Shown here piece by piece: positions 43,346-53,625 of a DNA stretch of 64,000 bases (the first letter of the stretch is position 1; each line of letters opens with the position of its first letter). Under the pieces are notes generated by a model. That model had not been told where the DNA came from and made no database searches. It worked only from the letters and a program-made list of their open reading frames with translations. This stretch comes from MPNP01 sp965116235 (lineage in GTDB: Bacteria > Pseudomonadota > Alphaproteobacteria > Rhodobacterales > Rhodobacteraceae), in the NCBI GenBank assembly GCA_965116235.1, contig OZ220496.1, positions 2,728,001 to 2,792,000 on the forward strand, given 5' to 3'. Position numbers and translations under genes: made by a program.

Positions 43346-44383
43346 CTACCCTCCGATGACCCAGCGGGCATAGGCTCCGCCAAACCATCCATAATGTGCA
43401 AACAATCCGGTCAACGCCACCCATCCCAACGACACAGGCAAGAACACCTTCCAACCGAGCCGCATGAGCTGGTCATAACGATAGCGAGGAACCACCGCCT
43501 TGACCATGGAAAAAAGAAAAAAGAAGATTGCCATCTTGCCAATCATCCACAGGGCACCATCCGGGATTCCCGGTATGGGTGACAGCCAGCCGCCAAAAAA
43601 CAGGATGGACAGAAGAGCACACATCAAAAAGATTGTGGCATACTCGCCAATCATGAACAGCAGGAAGGGCGTCGAGGAATACTCAACCTGATAACCGGCC
43701 ACCAGCTCTGATTCAGCTTCGGGCAGGTCGAAGGGCGGACGATTCGTTTCGGCCAGGGCCGAGACAAAGAACAGCAGAACCATGGGCAAGTGAGGAAGCC
43801 AGTACCAGCTGAAAAAGCCGTATTGTCCATCCTGCGCCCGAACGATTTCAGTCAGATTCAGCGAACCCGTCGAAATCAAGACGCCGACAATGATGAAGCC
43901 TATGGACACCTCGTAGGAAATCATTTGGGCTGCGGAACGAAGGGCGCCAAGAAAGGCATATTTCGAATTGGACGCCCAGCCGCCCATGATGACACCATAC
44001 ACTTCCAGCGAGGAAATGGCAAAAACGTAGAGAATGCCGATGTTCAGATTGGCAAGGACCCATCCATCCGCAAACGGTATGACAGCCCACGCTGCAACGG
44101 CCAGAACAAAGGAAATCATGGGAGCCAGGATGAAGACGACTCGATCCGACCCAGCCGGTATCACGATTTCCTTGAACACATACTTCAGAAAATCCGCCAT
44201 TGACTGCAGGAGGCCAAACGGACCGACAACATTGGGACCCCGCCGCATTTGCACGGCCGCCCAGATTTTGCGGTCCCCGTACACCAGAAATATGAGCGAC
44301 ACCAGCACAAAGCCGGCCACGGCCAGACACTGAGCCAGGATGATGACAAACACTCCCAGATTTGAAGCCCAGAAATCAGTCAC
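43346..44383 (-). CDS. nuoH: NADH-quinone oxidoreductase subunit H
   Basis: A 345-aa eight-helix subunit that forms the quinone entry channel. Conserved loops are visible: RRGPNVVGPFGLLQ, NRPPFDLPEAESELVAGY, and VPRYRYDQLMRLGWK. A highly conserved complex I gene; located between nuoG and nuoI as usual. Confidence 0.97.
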   Translation of the reverse strand: MTDFWASNLGVFVIILAQCLAVAGFVLVSLIFLVYGDRKIWAAVQMRRGPNVVGPFGLLQSMADFLKYVFKEIVIPAGSDRVVFILAPMISFVLAVAAWAVIPFADGWVLANLNIGILYVFAISSLEVYGVIMGGWASNSKYAFLGALRSAAQMISYEVSIGFIIVGVLISTGSLNLTEIVRAQDGQYGFFSWYWLPHLPMVLLFFVSALAETNRPPFDLPEAESELVAGYQVEYSSTPFLLFMIGEYATIFLMCALLSILFFGGWLSPIPGIPDGALWMIGKMAIFFFLFSMVKAVVPRYRYDQLMRLGWKVFLPVSLGWVALTGLFAHYGWFGGAYARWVIGG

Positions 44384-44425
44384 TCAGCACGCTTTCCGTT
44401 CGTTTCGTCACAAGCCAACTCATAT

Positions 44426-46438
44426 CTACGCCGCCCGATGGGTTGCTTCGTTGCGGGCTTGGGCATTTCGGGACAGTTCGGCCATGACCCTTGACGCCCG
44501 GGCAATCGGGTTCGTGAGATAGTAATCCGAAATTACGTTCTTGAACGGCGCATTGCCAGGCCTGGTCAAGGGAATGGGATCCACAACGCGGTCCGGGACT
44601 GCATCCATCTCTACAAGATGCGGATGATCCTGGCCCATTTTGTCTCGCAGTTGCTCCAGCGTATTGAACGGCAGCGGCTGGCCGACCGTTGCCGACAGGG
44701 CCCGAATGATAGCCCAGTTTTCACGCGCAGACCCAACCGGGAACGTCGCCCGGGCTGCGAATTGCGGCCGACCTTCGGTGTTGACAAAAATTCCCGATTC
44801 TTCGGTGTAGGTTGCTGCCGGCAGGATGATATCGGCCCGATGGGCTCCCCGGTCACCATGACTTCCCTGATAAATGACATTGGGGCCCGCCGGAATGTCA
44901 ACCTCGTCCACGCCGAGATTGTAGACAACCTGAGCTCCATTCAGGGCCTCTTCCAGACCGCCCTCATGAACAAAGTTCAGATCCATGGCTCCGACACGGC
45001 TGGCTGACGTGTGGAGAATCAGCACTTGCGCCCCGTTCTTCGCCAGTTCCAAGGCCAAGCTGAGAGGAGCTTGGTCAAACTCGGACTTCAAGGCTCCTGG
45101 CCCCAAAATGATCAGGGTTCCCTGCAGATCATCGGCACGCAGTTCCTGAGCCAGTTTTTGCCATGCCACGCAATCCGTGCCGACGTGCTTGTAGTCATAG
45201 GTCAGATCAACGACCTCACCTACCAGGGAAATCGTACAGCCCCTGAGCCATGAAGCCCGGACGCGAGCATTCAGTACGGGCGATTCATCACGGGGGTTCG
45301 TGCCTACCAGAACTATTCTTTGAGCGGCATCGATATCTGCGATCCTTGCCGTTCCAACATATCCCGACCGATTTCCGACGGGATAGGTAATGCCATCAAC
45401 CCGGCATTCCTTGTTTCCCCCCAGCCCATCGGTCAGCTGACCCAAGGCATAGACGGCTTCAACTGGGGCCAGATCACCGCACAATGAAGTCAACTTTCCT
45501 TCGCCAAGCCAGCTTCCAGCCAGAGTCAAGGCCTCATCCCAGCTGCAGGGCTGCAATCGCCCATCAATCCGCTTGTAGGGCTGATCCAGTCTCTGATTCA
45601 GCAATCCATCCCACACGAATCTGGTCTTGTCACTGATCCACTCCTCGTTGACCCCATCGTGGTTGCGCGGGATGATGCGCATGACCCGATGTCCTTTGTA
45701 ATCCACCCGGATGTTGGATCCCAAGGCATCCATCACATCGATCGATTCAACCTTGGACAGTTCCCATGAACGCGCCGTAAAGGCATAGGGCTTTGAAGTG
45801 AGAGCTCCAACGGGGCACAGATCAATTATGTTGCCTTGCAGATTGGAAACGAGCGTTTGATTCAGGTAACTGGTGATTTCGGCATCCTCACCCCGGCCGG
45901 TCTGACCCATCTGACTAATTCCGGCCACTTCGGTCGTGAAACGAACACATCGAGTGCACGATATGCATCGGGTCATGTGGGTTTCAACCAGGGGACCCAG
46001 ATCCAGATCGCTCATGGCTCTTTTGGGCTCCTTGTACCGGCTGAAATCGACACCGTATGCCATCGCCTGATCCTGCAAGTCACATTCGCCGCCCTGATCG
46101 CAGATCGGGCAATCCAGCGGGTGGTTGATCAGAAGAAATTCCATGACACCTTGCCGGGCCTTTTGAGCCATCGGGCTGCGCGTTCTGATCTGCGGTGGCG
46201 CCCCGTCACGGCCCGGACGCAAGTCCTTGACCTGCATTGCACATGAAGCCTGGGGCTTGGGCGGTCCTCCGACAACCTCGATCAGACACATGCGACAATT
46301 GCCAGCAATCGACAATCGCTCGTGATAGCAAAAACGAGGGATCTCTATGCCCAGATCCTCACACACTTGAATCAAGGTCAAATCGCCAAAGGCTTCGGTT
46401 TCGATTCCGTCAACAACGAGCTTTCTTGGTTCACTCAT
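44426..46438 (-). CDS. nuoG: NADH-quinone oxidoreductase subunit G
   Basis: A 670-aa iron-sulfur subunit. The N-terminal [2Fe-2S] domain (CYHERLSIAGNCRMC), His-coordinated cluster motif HPLDCPICDQGGECDLQD and CISCTRCVRF are present. The C-terminal two-thirds is a molybdopterin-oxidoreductase-like scaffold without a recognisable active site. ATG 46438 (MSEPRKLVVDG) is chosen because ACGGGGGTG lies just upstream; the frame is open nine codons more. Confidence 0.96.
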   Translation of the reverse strand: MSEPRKLVVDGIETEAFGDLTLIQVCEDLGIEIPRFCYHERLSIAGNCRMCLIEVVGGPPKPQASCAMQVKDLRPGRDGAPPQIRTRSPMAQKARQGVMEFLLINHPLDCPICDQGGECDLQDQAMAYGVDFSRYKEPKRAMSDLDLGPLVETHMTRCISCTRCVRFTTEVAGISQMGQTGRGEDAEITSYLNQTLVSNLQGNIIDLCPVGALTSKPYAFTARSWELSKVESIDVMDALGSNIRVDYKGHRVMRIIPRNHDGVNEEWISDKTRFVWDGLLNQRLDQPYKRIDGRLQPCSWDEALTLAGSWLGEGKLTSLCGDLAPVEAVYALGQLTDGLGGNKECRVDGITYPVGNRSGYVGTARIADIDAAQRIVLVGTNPRDESPVLNARVRASWLRGCTISLVGEVVDLTYDYKHVGTDCVAWQKLAQELRADDLQGTLIILGPGALKSEFDQAPLSLALELAKNGAQVLILHTSASRVGAMDLNFVHEGGLEEALNGAQVVYNLGVDEVDIPAGPNVIYQGSHGDRGAHRADIILPAATYTEESGIFVNTEGRPQFAARATFPVGSARENWAIIRALSATVGQPLPFNTLEQLRDKMGQDHPHLVEMDAVPDRVVDPIPLTRPGNAPFKNVISDYYLTNPIARASRVMAELSRNAQARNEATHRAA

Positions 46439-46523
46439 CGGTTCACCCCCGTTGCGCTTGCGCATAATGAACTTTGTCGGCAGTGCGGGTAATTGCCGCG
46501 ATGAACACGCCCATCCCGAATCA

Positions 46524-47813
46524 TCACGCCACCTTCGCCAGGCTCATGCCGACCTTGGACTTGATCCGGTCTTCGATTTCGTCCCGAAAGTGGCGGATGA
46601 GACCCTGAATGGGCCAAGCCGCAGCATCTCCCAGAGCACAAATCGTATGACCTTCGACCTGTTTTGTCACATCAAGCAGGGCATCGATCTCTTCAATTTC
46701 AGCTTCGCCGTGCACCAGGCGCTCCATCACCCGCATCATCCACCCCGTTCCTTCACGACACGGCGTGCATTGTCCACAACTTTCATGCTTGTAAAATTTG
46801 GCCAGTCGCCAAATGGCCTTGATCACGTCCGTTGACTGATCCATCACGATGACGGCTGCAGTTCCCAGTCCCGATTGCTGTTCCTTCAACCAGTCAAAAT
46901 CCATGATGGCGTCGTCGCACAACTTCTTGGGAAGCAACGGTACCGAGGACCCGCCGGGTATGACGGCCTTGAGATTCTCCCATCCCCCTCGAACGCCATT
47001 GCAATGCCTGTCAATCAGTTCTCGCATCGAAATCGACATGGCCTCTTCGACCACGCACGGCGAATTGACATGACCGCTGATGGCAAAGATCTTGGTACCT
47101 GTGTTGTTGGGCCGTCCAATGGCCGCAAACCACGATGCCCCACGCCTGAGTATGGTCGGCACAACGGCAATTGATTCGACGTTGTTTACTGTTGTCGGAC
47201 AACCGTACAAACCGCTTCCAGCCGGGAATGGCGGCTTCATGCGGGGCATGCCTTTCTTGCCTTCGAGGCTTTCCAGCAGGGCCGTCTCCTCGCCACAGAT
47301 GTAGGCGCCAGCGCCGTGATGAAGATAAAGATCAAAATCCCACCCGGAGCCGGCTGCATCGAGACCAAGCAAGCCGGCTTCATACGCCTCGTCGATGGCG
47401 ATCTGCAACAGCTCGCGCTCGCGTACGTATTCCCCTCTTATGTAGATGTATCCGACATTTGCCCCCATGGCGAAACCCGCAATCAGGCATCCTTCAACCA
47501 GTGTGTGGGGGTCATGCCGCATGATTTCACGGTCCTTGCAGGTACCGGGTTCGGATTCATCCGCATTGACCACAAGATAATGCGGTCGACCGTCATTGTC
47601 TTTCGGCATGAAACTCCATTTGAGGCCAGTCGGAAAACCGGCTCCTCCCCGGCCTCTCAAGCCACTTTCCTTGACTTGCGCTATAATCCATTCCGAGCCC
47701 TTGGCAATCAGATCGTGCGTTCCGTCCCAATGCCCTCGGCGCCGTGCTGCCTCCAAAGTACAGTCGTCCATCCCGTAAAGGTTGGTGAATATGCGATCCT
47801 TGTCCTCGAGCAT
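46524..47813 (-). CDS. nuoF: NADH-quinone oxidoreductase subunit F
   Basis: A 429-aa subunit that binds NADH and FMN and passes electrons to cluster N3. The glycine-rich loop GRGGAGFPTGLKW, the NADH-site stretch NADESEPGTCKDRE and the [4Fe-4S] motif ESCGQCTPCREG are present. Lies eight nt after nuoE. The 85-bp spacer to nuoG has no gene. Confidence 0.97.
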   Translation of the reverse strand: MLEDKDRIFTNLYGMDDCTLEAARRRGHWDGTHDLIAKGSEWIIAQVKESGLRGRGGAGFPTGLKWSFMPKDNDGRPHYLVVNADESEPGTCKDREIMRHDPHTLVEGCLIAGFAMGANVGYIYIRGEYVRERELLQIAIDEAYEAGLLGLDAAGSGWDFDLYLHHGAGAYICGEETALLESLEGKKGMPRMKPPFPAGSGLYGCPTTVNNVESIAVVPTILRRGASWFAAIGRPNNTGTKIFAISGHVNSPCVVEEAMSISMRELIDRHCNGVRGGWENLKAVIPGGSSVPLLPKKLCDDAIMDFDWLKEQQSGLGTAAVIVMDQSTDVIKAIWRLAKFYKHESCGQCTPCREGTGWMMRVMERLVHGEAEIEEIDALLDVTKQVEGHTICALGDAAAWPIQGLIRHFRDEIEDRIKSKVGMSLAKVA

Positions 47814-47821
47814 GGCTGGCT

Positions 47822-48499
47822 TCAGTCTGATCGGCCCGGCTCGGTCTGCCGGGTTTCCCTAAGGGCCCGACATACGGCGGGGCTTGATTGCGCTCGCGTC
47901 TTTTCAAGATTCTTCAACGTCGTCAACTCATGATGTGGTTCTGAGGCAAATCGACCGGCCCGGGAACCGGGTTTGGGATCATGCCCCGATGCCAGTTCAT
48001 CGATGATCTGCACAAGGCTGTCGGGCGTCAGATCTTCAAAGTAATCCTTGCCGATCTGCACCATCGGGGCGTTGGAGCAGGCTCCCAGACACTCCACCTC
48101 TTCCCAGCTGAAACGACTGCAAGAAGAACGTTCATGGGGCTGGGGAGAAATCTTGTCCTTGCAGACCTGCACCAGATCTTCGGCGCCACAGATCATGCAG
48201 GAGGTGGTACCGCACACTTGCACATGGGCCACGCTTCCGACCGGCTGAAGCTGAAACATGAAGTAGAAGGTGGCCACTTCATAGGCTCGAATCCATGGCA
48301 CACCCAGAAAATCGGCCACATGCTCGGTCGCTGCCCTCGAAAGCCAGCCTTCCTGCTCCTGTGCGCGCCAAAGCAGAGCCATGATGGCCGAAGACTGCCG
48401 TCCCTCCGGATACTTTTTGATCTCCTGCCGGGCCCATTCGAGATTTTCGGGCGAAAACTCGAAGCTGTCAGGCTGATCGATATGAAATCGTCGCAACAT
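47822..48499 (-). CDS. nuoE: NADH-quinone oxidoreductase subunit E
   Basis: A 225-aa thioredoxin-fold subunit with cluster N1a. The four ligands are in CGTTSC and CLGAC. The last 50 residues or so after the fold are polar and basic, an extension also found in many alphaproteobacterial NuoE proteins and absent from E. coli NuoE. Confidence 0.95.
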   Translation of the reverse strand: MLRRFHIDQPDSFEFSPENLEWARQEIKKYPEGRQSSAIMALLWRAQEQEGWLSRAATEHVADFLGVPWIRAYEVATFYFMFQLQPVGSVAHVQVCGTTSCMICGAEDLVQVCKDKISPQPHERSSCSRFSWEEVECLGACSNAPMVQIGKDYFEDLTPDSLVQIIDELASGHDPKPGSRAGRFASEPHHELTTLKNLEKTRAQSSPAVCRALRETRQTEPGRSD

Positions 48500-48535
48500 G
48501 GTCGGCTTCAGATCTAGAGGTCGTGATTCCCTTGA

Positions 48536-49744
48536 TTATCGGTCAATTTCACCAAAAACAACATCCAGTGACCCAATGACGGCCGCAACATCGGCCAGCA
48601 GGTGACCCTTGCATAAATGATCCATGGCCTGCAGATGTAAATAGCCGGGAGCTCTGATTTTTGCCTTGTACGGGCGATTGGTTCCGTCCGACACGAGATA
48701 CACTCCGAATTCTCCCTTGGGCGCCTCGACCGCCGCATAGATTTCGCCCTCAGGGACGTGGAACCCCTCGGTATAGAGCTTGAAGTGATGAATGAGCGCT
48801 TCCATCGACTGTTTCATTTCGCCCCGCGTGGGAGGCGTGATCTTGCCTCTGGCCAAAACATCACCGCCGGCATTTTCGAGTTTTTGAATGGCTTGCCGGA
48901 TTATCTTCAGACTTTCCTCCATCTCCTTCATGCGGCACAGGTAGCGATCATAGCAATCACCGTTGTGGCCAACAGGAATCTGAAAGTCAAATTCGTCATA
49001 GCATTCGTAAGGTTGGGACCGTCGCAAATCCCAAGCCAGGCCTGATCCACGAACCATGATCCCGGAAAAGCCCCATTCCACGGCCTCCTCATGCGAGACA
49101 ACAGCGATATCGACGTTTCGCTGCTTGAATATTCGATTCTCGGTCAGCAGGTCGTTGATATCCCCAAGCACTCGGGGAAAGGTCTCGGTCCAGCTCATAA
49201 TGTCGTCAAGCAATTCAGGAGGCAAATCCCGGTGAACTCCGCCCGGGCGAAAATACGCCGAATGAAGACGAGCGCCGCAAGCTCTTTCATAGAAGACCAT
49301 AAGTTTTTCACGTTCTTCAAATCCCCAGAGTGGCGGCGTCAGCGCCCCAACATCCATGGCCTGAGTCGTGACATTGAGCAAATGATTGAGTATCCGGCCA
49401 ATTTCGGAATACAGAACTCTGATCAAGGAAGCTCGACGCGGAATCTCGGTATGGGTCAGTCGCTCAATGGCAAGGCACCAGGCGTGTTCCTGATTCATTG
49501 GAGCAACATAATCCAGCCGGTCGAAATACGGCAAATTCTGCAGGTAGGTTCGGCTTTCCATCAGTTTTTCTGTGCCTCGATGCAACAACCCAATATGAGG
49601 GTCGCAACGGGTAACGACTTCGCCATCCAACTCGAGAACCAGCCTGAGGACACCGTGAGCAGCGGGATGCTGTGGTCCGAAGTTGATGTTGAAGTTGCGC
49701 ACCGAATCAGCCGAGGGTGCATGCGATGAAGCGCTTTCAGTCAT
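48536..49744 (-). CDS. nuoD: NADH-quinone oxidoreductase subunit D
   Basis: A 402-aa subunit of the 49-kDa type that lines the quinone site. Shows FGPQHPAAHGVLRL, the signature LHRGTEKL, and near the C terminus DVVFGEIDR. The start is ATG 49744 (MTESASSHAP) with GGAGAG about 8 nt upstream; an open extension of 17 codons upstream includes several Cys and has no family match. NuoC and NuoD are separate genes, as in other alphaproteobacteria. Confidence 0.95.
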   Translation of the reverse strand: MTESASSHAPSADSVRNFNINFGPQHPAAHGVLRLVLELDGEVVTRCDPHIGLLHRGTEKLMESRTYLQNLPYFDRLDYVAPMNQEHAWCLAIERLTHTEIPRRASLIRVLYSEIGRILNHLLNVTTQAMDVGALTPPLWGFEEREKLMVFYERACGARLHSAYFRPGGVHRDLPPELLDDIMSWTETFPRVLGDINDLLTENRIFKQRNVDIAVVSHEEAVEWGFSGIMVRGSGLAWDLRRSQPYECYDEFDFQIPVGHNGDCYDRYLCRMKEMEESLKIIRQAIQKLENAGGDVLARGKITPPTRGEMKQSMEALIHHFKLYTEGFHVPEGEIYAAVEAPKGEFGVYLVSDGTNRPYKAKIRAPGYLHLQAMDHLCKGHLLADVAAVIGSLDVVFGEIDR

Positions 49745-49807
49745 GACGCTCTCCGTTGGGCATCCACACATTTTTTCCATAATCTGGGCCTGCAACCGAC
49801 ATGGCGA

Positions 49808-50419
49808 TCATGAATCCGCCTGACGTTCTTTTTGCTGCTCGATCACTTCGCCAACACCTTCCCACGGGCTGACAAAATCGAAGTTACGAAACTCTTGCAC
49901 AAGTTCGACGGGCTCGTAGACAACCTTTTTCTGCACTTCATCGTATTTGACTTCCGAATAGCCGGTAAGGGGAAAGTCTTTGCGTAACGGGTGGCCGGTA
50001 AAGCCGTAATCGGTCAGGATACGACGCAAATCAGGATGCCCGGTAAAAAGAATGCCATACATGTCGAACACCTCTCGCTCGAACCAGTTGGCACAGGGAA
50101 ACAAGCTGATAATGGATGGAACGGCATCGCCTTCATCCACCGATGCCTTGATTCGAATTCGGTTGTTCAACGGCATGGACAGCATGTGGTACACCACTTC
50201 AAAACGCGGCCCACGGCCGGGAAAATCAATTGCCGTAATGTCAATCAGGGTCGTGAACTGGCATTGCGCATCCTGCTTCAAAAATTCCACCAAGCTCACG
50301 ATGTGAGCCCGAGTCGTCCGCGCATTCAGTTCTCCATTTCCGACCGACACGGAAAGGAGAGAGTCACTCCTGACCTTCAGCAGATATTCGCCCAATTCTT
50401 CCAGATTGCCAGGATACAT
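49808..50419 (-). CDS. nuoC: NADH-quinone oxidoreductase subunit C
   Basis: A 203-aa subunit of the 30-kDa type. The signature ERE.FDMYGI..TGHPDLRRIL, followed by GHPLRKDFPLTGY, is clear. A GTG lies two codons before ATG 50419; the ATG is favoured because AAGGGTGG sits just before it. It follows nuoB almost without a gap. Confidence 0.95.
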   Translation of the reverse strand: MYPGNLEELGEYLLKVRSDSLLSVSVGNGELNARTTRAHIVSLVEFLKQDAQCQFTTLIDITAIDFPGRGPRFEVVYHMLSMPLNNRIRIKASVDEGDAVPSIISLFPCANWFEREVFDMYGILFTGHPDLRRILTDYGFTGHPLRKDFPLTGYSEVKYDEVQKKVVYEPVELVQEFRNFDFVSPWEGVGEVIEQQKERQADS

Positions 50420-50427
50420 GACCACCC

Positions 50428-50961
50428 TTACCGAACAATTGTCCCGGTTCGACGAATCTTTCGCTGCAGCTGCAAAATCCCGTATAGGAGGGCCTCTGCA
50501 GTCGGGGGACAGCCTGGCACATAGACGTCAACCGGGATTATCCGGTCACAACCGCGAACGACCGAATAGCTGTAGTGGTAGTACCCTCCGCCATTGGCAC
50601 AAGAGCCCATGGAGATCACATATCGAGGTTCCGGCATCTGGTCATAGACCTTGCGCAGGGCTGGAGCCATCTTGTTTGTCAGCGTGCCGGCCACAATCAT
50701 CAGGTCGGACTGGCGCGGAGACGCGCGTGGAGCCGTACCAAATCGTTCCAAGTCATAGCGCGGCATCGAAGTATGCATCATTTCCACGGCACAACATGCC
50801 AGGCCAAATGTCATCCAATGCAATGATCCCGTTCGGGCCCAGTTGATCACCTCGTCCGCCGAGGCCAGAATGAACCCCTTGTCCTGCAACTGGTTTTGGC
50901 TGGCTTCAGTAAAGTTTATTCCTGTCTGGATATTGAGACTCGGGGTTGACTCTACTCCCAT
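50428..50961 (-). CDS. nuoB: NADH-quinone oxidoreductase subunit B
   Basis: A 177-aa subunit that binds cluster N2, the last centre before quinone. The ligands are the adjacent cysteines in FGLACCAVEMM, plus GSCANGGG and VPGCPPTAEA. ATG 50961 overlaps the nuoA stop (ATGGGAGTAG) and has AAAGGGGC upstream; a start seven codons earlier is less likely. Confidence 0.96.
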   Translation of the reverse strand: MGVESTPSLNIQTGINFTEASQNQLQDKGFILASADEVINWARTGSLHWMTFGLACCAVEMMHTSMPRYDLERFGTAPRASPRQSDLMIVAGTLTNKMAPALRKVYDQMPEPRYVISMGSCANGGGYYHYSYSVVRGCDRIIPVDVYVPGCPPTAEALLYGILQLQRKIRRTGTIVR

Positions 50962-51317
50962 TCGAGCGCCCCTTTCTTCCATTCATAGACGAACCCGACT
51001 GTCAGAATGCCCAAGAACACTATCATGGACCAGAAGCCAAAAGCGCCAATGTTCTGGAATGACACCGCCCAAGGAAAAAGAAAGGCGACCTCCAGATCGA
51101 AAATGATGAACAGAATGGCAACCAGATAGAAGCGAACATCAAACTTCATGCGGGCATCATCAAAGGAGTTGAAGCCGCATTCGTAAGAGGACACTTTCTC
51201 CGGATCTGGCCGGTAAACGGCAATGATTGCAGCCGCTAGAAGCAACAGCACCGCCAGTCCAATGGCAACGGCCAGAAAAATCAGAACAGCCAAATATTCC
51301 CTGAGCAAACCTTCCAC
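50952..51317 (-). CDS. nuoA: NADH-quinone oxidoreductase subunit A
   Basis: A 121-aa three-helix subunit and the first gene of the 14-gene nuo operon. The conserved loop YECGFNSFDDARMKFDVRFY links helices 1 and 2. The start is GTG 51317 with AAGGA about 8 nt upstream. The promoter must lie in the gap before it. Confidence 0.95.
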   Translation of the reverse strand: MEGLLREYLAVLIFLAVAIGLAVLLLLAAAIIAVYRPDPEKVSSYECGFNSFDDARMKFDVRFYLVAILFIIFDLEVAFLFPWAVSFQNIGAFGFWSMIVFLGILTVGFVYEWKKGALEWE

Positions 51318-52461
51318 AACAAGATCCTTATGACAACTGATTCAGAACTTCTGCCACAACATCACCCGCAAACCCTTACTAGCACACAAAGCCAAAATCG
51401 CAGTCATGGCCTCTCTGCGTTCCCTTACTAACTCTAAGTTAAATGAGCCAAAATGCAAGCCATTGGAACTGATATTGTCTGACGAAGAACCCGGCAATTT
51501 TTGTGCAAACCATGCCATCATGGCGGCGGGTCATCGTTCAAGTCTTTTCTTGATATATCGTTTTGACCTCCTAGGTCCCTCAACCTGCAAATCGACCGCT
51601 CTAAGGCGGCCGGCTCGGCTTTTTGAGGAAGACATCAGCCTTCCCTTTATCGGACAGAATCCTGAGTCGACAATATGGCGGCACCATTGACTGGCTATCA
51701 AGTTGACGACCGCTGGCATTGAACCACCATCCGACCAAACTTGTGACGTCTGCGTCTCAGCAGCCGGGCCAAGGCCCAATGATCATGCCAATGCAGGACT
51801 GATCGGCCTGAATCCGACCGTATGTCGATGCATCTATGCCTACACCCATTCGAAACGTCATTACCCTTGGCTTCCTGCATCTTCAGCCCGAAAGTCACGT
51901 CGGCTTGCCGTTTGTGCTTTGGGATACGATATACAGCATGCTGTTTCGTGTCATTGATGCTTGCTGTGTCGATAATGCGCCCTTGTCTTAACTTGAAAAC
52001 GGTCGACGGCGGATCACATCGTTGGCGTCGCTTGCGATGCATTGCTGATCAAGGTCTACGGATTCATGCGCCCGGGTCTTTGTCATCATGACCCATTATC
52101 GCCGTGGCAGTTCGGCGATTGTTTGCCGAACAGGGTTCAGGATCGAGGGCTTGCCTGGCCATTCGGACGAGCTCGTCCCAATAACCAAAACGGCACCGCT
52201 GTCCATGCCATCATCTTCTCGGACCTCAGATCGTGCGGCAAAAAAAACACACATAAACAAAATAGGCTTTTGGGCAGGCAGGCGTTGAGTTTATTCCGAG
52301 GGCTTGTGGCTCAGCCGGATCATTTTCCGGTCCGTCAATGACGGCCGAGCACTTGTTTGCTCGAAAGCTTCAACAAATGGTATTTACGGATGGCAACTCA
52401 TACACTAAATACGGGGGAACCGATTCGTGAAACAACGGACAATCTCGGATGCGACCACCTC
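51318..52461. other. Gene-poor gap upstream of the nuo operon
   Basis: About 1.1 kb with no gene that I can support. A minus-strand frame (51698-52042) contains short stretches that recall DDE transposases of the IS5 type but with frameshifts; it is listed separately with low confidence. Two small hairpins occur near 52316-52345 (CCGGA/TCCGG and CCGTC/GACGG). No tRNA or other RNA gene was recognised. Confidence 0.5.
51698..52042 (-). pseudogene. Possible eroded transposase fragment
   Basis: Read on the minus strand the frame gives LRQGRIIDTASIND, then DVTFGLKMQ, then SDSGRS. The spacing recalls the central region of IS5-type transposases (LRQGTIVDAT..., ...FGMK.H, AD.GLVHS). Start, catalytic DDE residues and terminal repeats cannot be placed. 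This is a weak resemblance and may be chance. Confidence 0.2.
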
Positions 52462-53625
52462 ATGAGTAGGAAAAACAAAATCCTTTTTGTTGATGACGAG
52501 CCCGACGTAAGGCCCTTGGTGCTTCAGCGTTTCAGGCGTGAAGTCCGCAAGAAGGTCTTCGAGTGTCACTTCGCCGAGAATGGTGTGGAGGCGCTCCAGT
52601 TCATCGCTGAGAATAGTGATTTGGATCTGGTCGTCTCGGACATCAACATGCCTGAAATGGATGGCCTGACCTTGCTCAGCAAAATTCCCGAGGTCAATCC
52701 GGATCTGAAGTCCATTATCGTTTCCGCCTACGGCGATATGAAAAACATTCGCCGAGCCATGAACACGGGAGCATTCGATTTTGTCGTGAAGCCCATAGAT
52801 TTTGAGGATCTGCGCCTGACAATTTTCCGAACCTTGGAGCACATAGAAATGTGGCGTGACGCCCAGCTTTCCAAACACAAGCTCATGGCACTCAATCAGG
52901 AGTTGCAAATCGCCAGTCAGATGCAACAGTCGATACTTCCCTCCAAGTTTCCCGAAGGGGACGAGTTCAAGTTTTTTGGCTACATGAAGCCGGCCCGCAA
53001 TGTCGGTGGGGACTTCTATGACGTCATACCTCTCCCGGACAACACGATCGCCATGGCCATCGCCGATGTGTCCGACAAGGGTGTGCCGGCTGCCCTCTTC
53101 ATGATGTCGTCGCGTACCACGCTCAAGGGGGCGGCCCTGTCAAAGGGTGATCCCGCCGTTGTTCTTCGGGAGGCCAACGAACTTTTGATCGAAGACAACG
53201 ATGCCGAGATGTTCGTAACCCTAATTTACGGCGTGATCGATCTGGAAGCCGGCCTTTTCACCTACGCCAACGGCGGACACAACCCACCGATTTTGTCCCG
53301 AAGTGATGGCACGGCGGATTATATCAATCACACGGGCGGCATAGCTTTGGGCATGTTTTCGGGCTTCAGTTTTGAAACCAAGCGAATATCTTTGAACGAA
53401 GGTGACACCATCATTTTTTACACTGACGGAATTACCGAGGCCATGGACTCCCAAGGCGAACTTTATGGTGAGGGTCGTCTCTTGGACACGGTCAAGAAGG
53501 CCCTGAAACATAATCGCGACGGATTCATTGACGAAATCGTCCGGTCGGTGCACGAGTTTTCACACGAAGTGCCCCAGACCGACGACATGACGTGCCTGGC
53601 GTTTTGCTTTGACAAGGTCTCGTGA
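52462..53625 (+). CDS. Response regulator with PP2C-type (SpoIIE/RsbU) serine phosphatase output
   Basis: A 387-aa protein. The receiver domain (6-125) has the acidic pair D11-D12, phosphoacceptor D60, S88 and K110. A short helical linker (about 130-160) leads to a SpoIIE-type phosphatase with GGDFYD, IADVSDKGVPAALFM, YANGGHNPP, FYTDGITEA and DDMT, the metal-binding set. It probably dephosphorylates a STAS antagonist such as the one at 54119, under control of an unknown histidine kinase. In-frame ATGs at 52390 and 52357 are alternatives; 52462 is chosen because the receiver starts there, but no good ribosome binding site decides. Its TGA overlaps the next start (TGATG). Confidence 0.88.
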   Translation: MSRKNKILFVDDEPDVRPLVLQRFRREVRKKVFECHFAENGVEALQFIAENSDLDLVVSDINMPEMDGLTLLSKIPEVNPDLKSIIVSAYGDMKNIRRAMNTGAFDFVVKPIDFEDLRLTIFRTLEHIEMWRDAQLSKHKLMALNQELQIASQMQQSILPSKFPEGDEFKFFGYMKPARNVGGDFYDVIPLPDNTIAMAIADVSDKGVPAALFMMSSRTTLKGAALSKGDPAVVLREANELLIEDNDAEMFVTLIYGVIDLEAGLFTYANGGHNPPILSRSDGTADYINHTGGIALGMFSGFSFETKRISLNEGDTIIFYTDGITEAMDSQGELYGEGRLLDTVKKALKHNRDGFIDEIVRSVHEFSHEVPQTDDMTCLAFCFDKVS

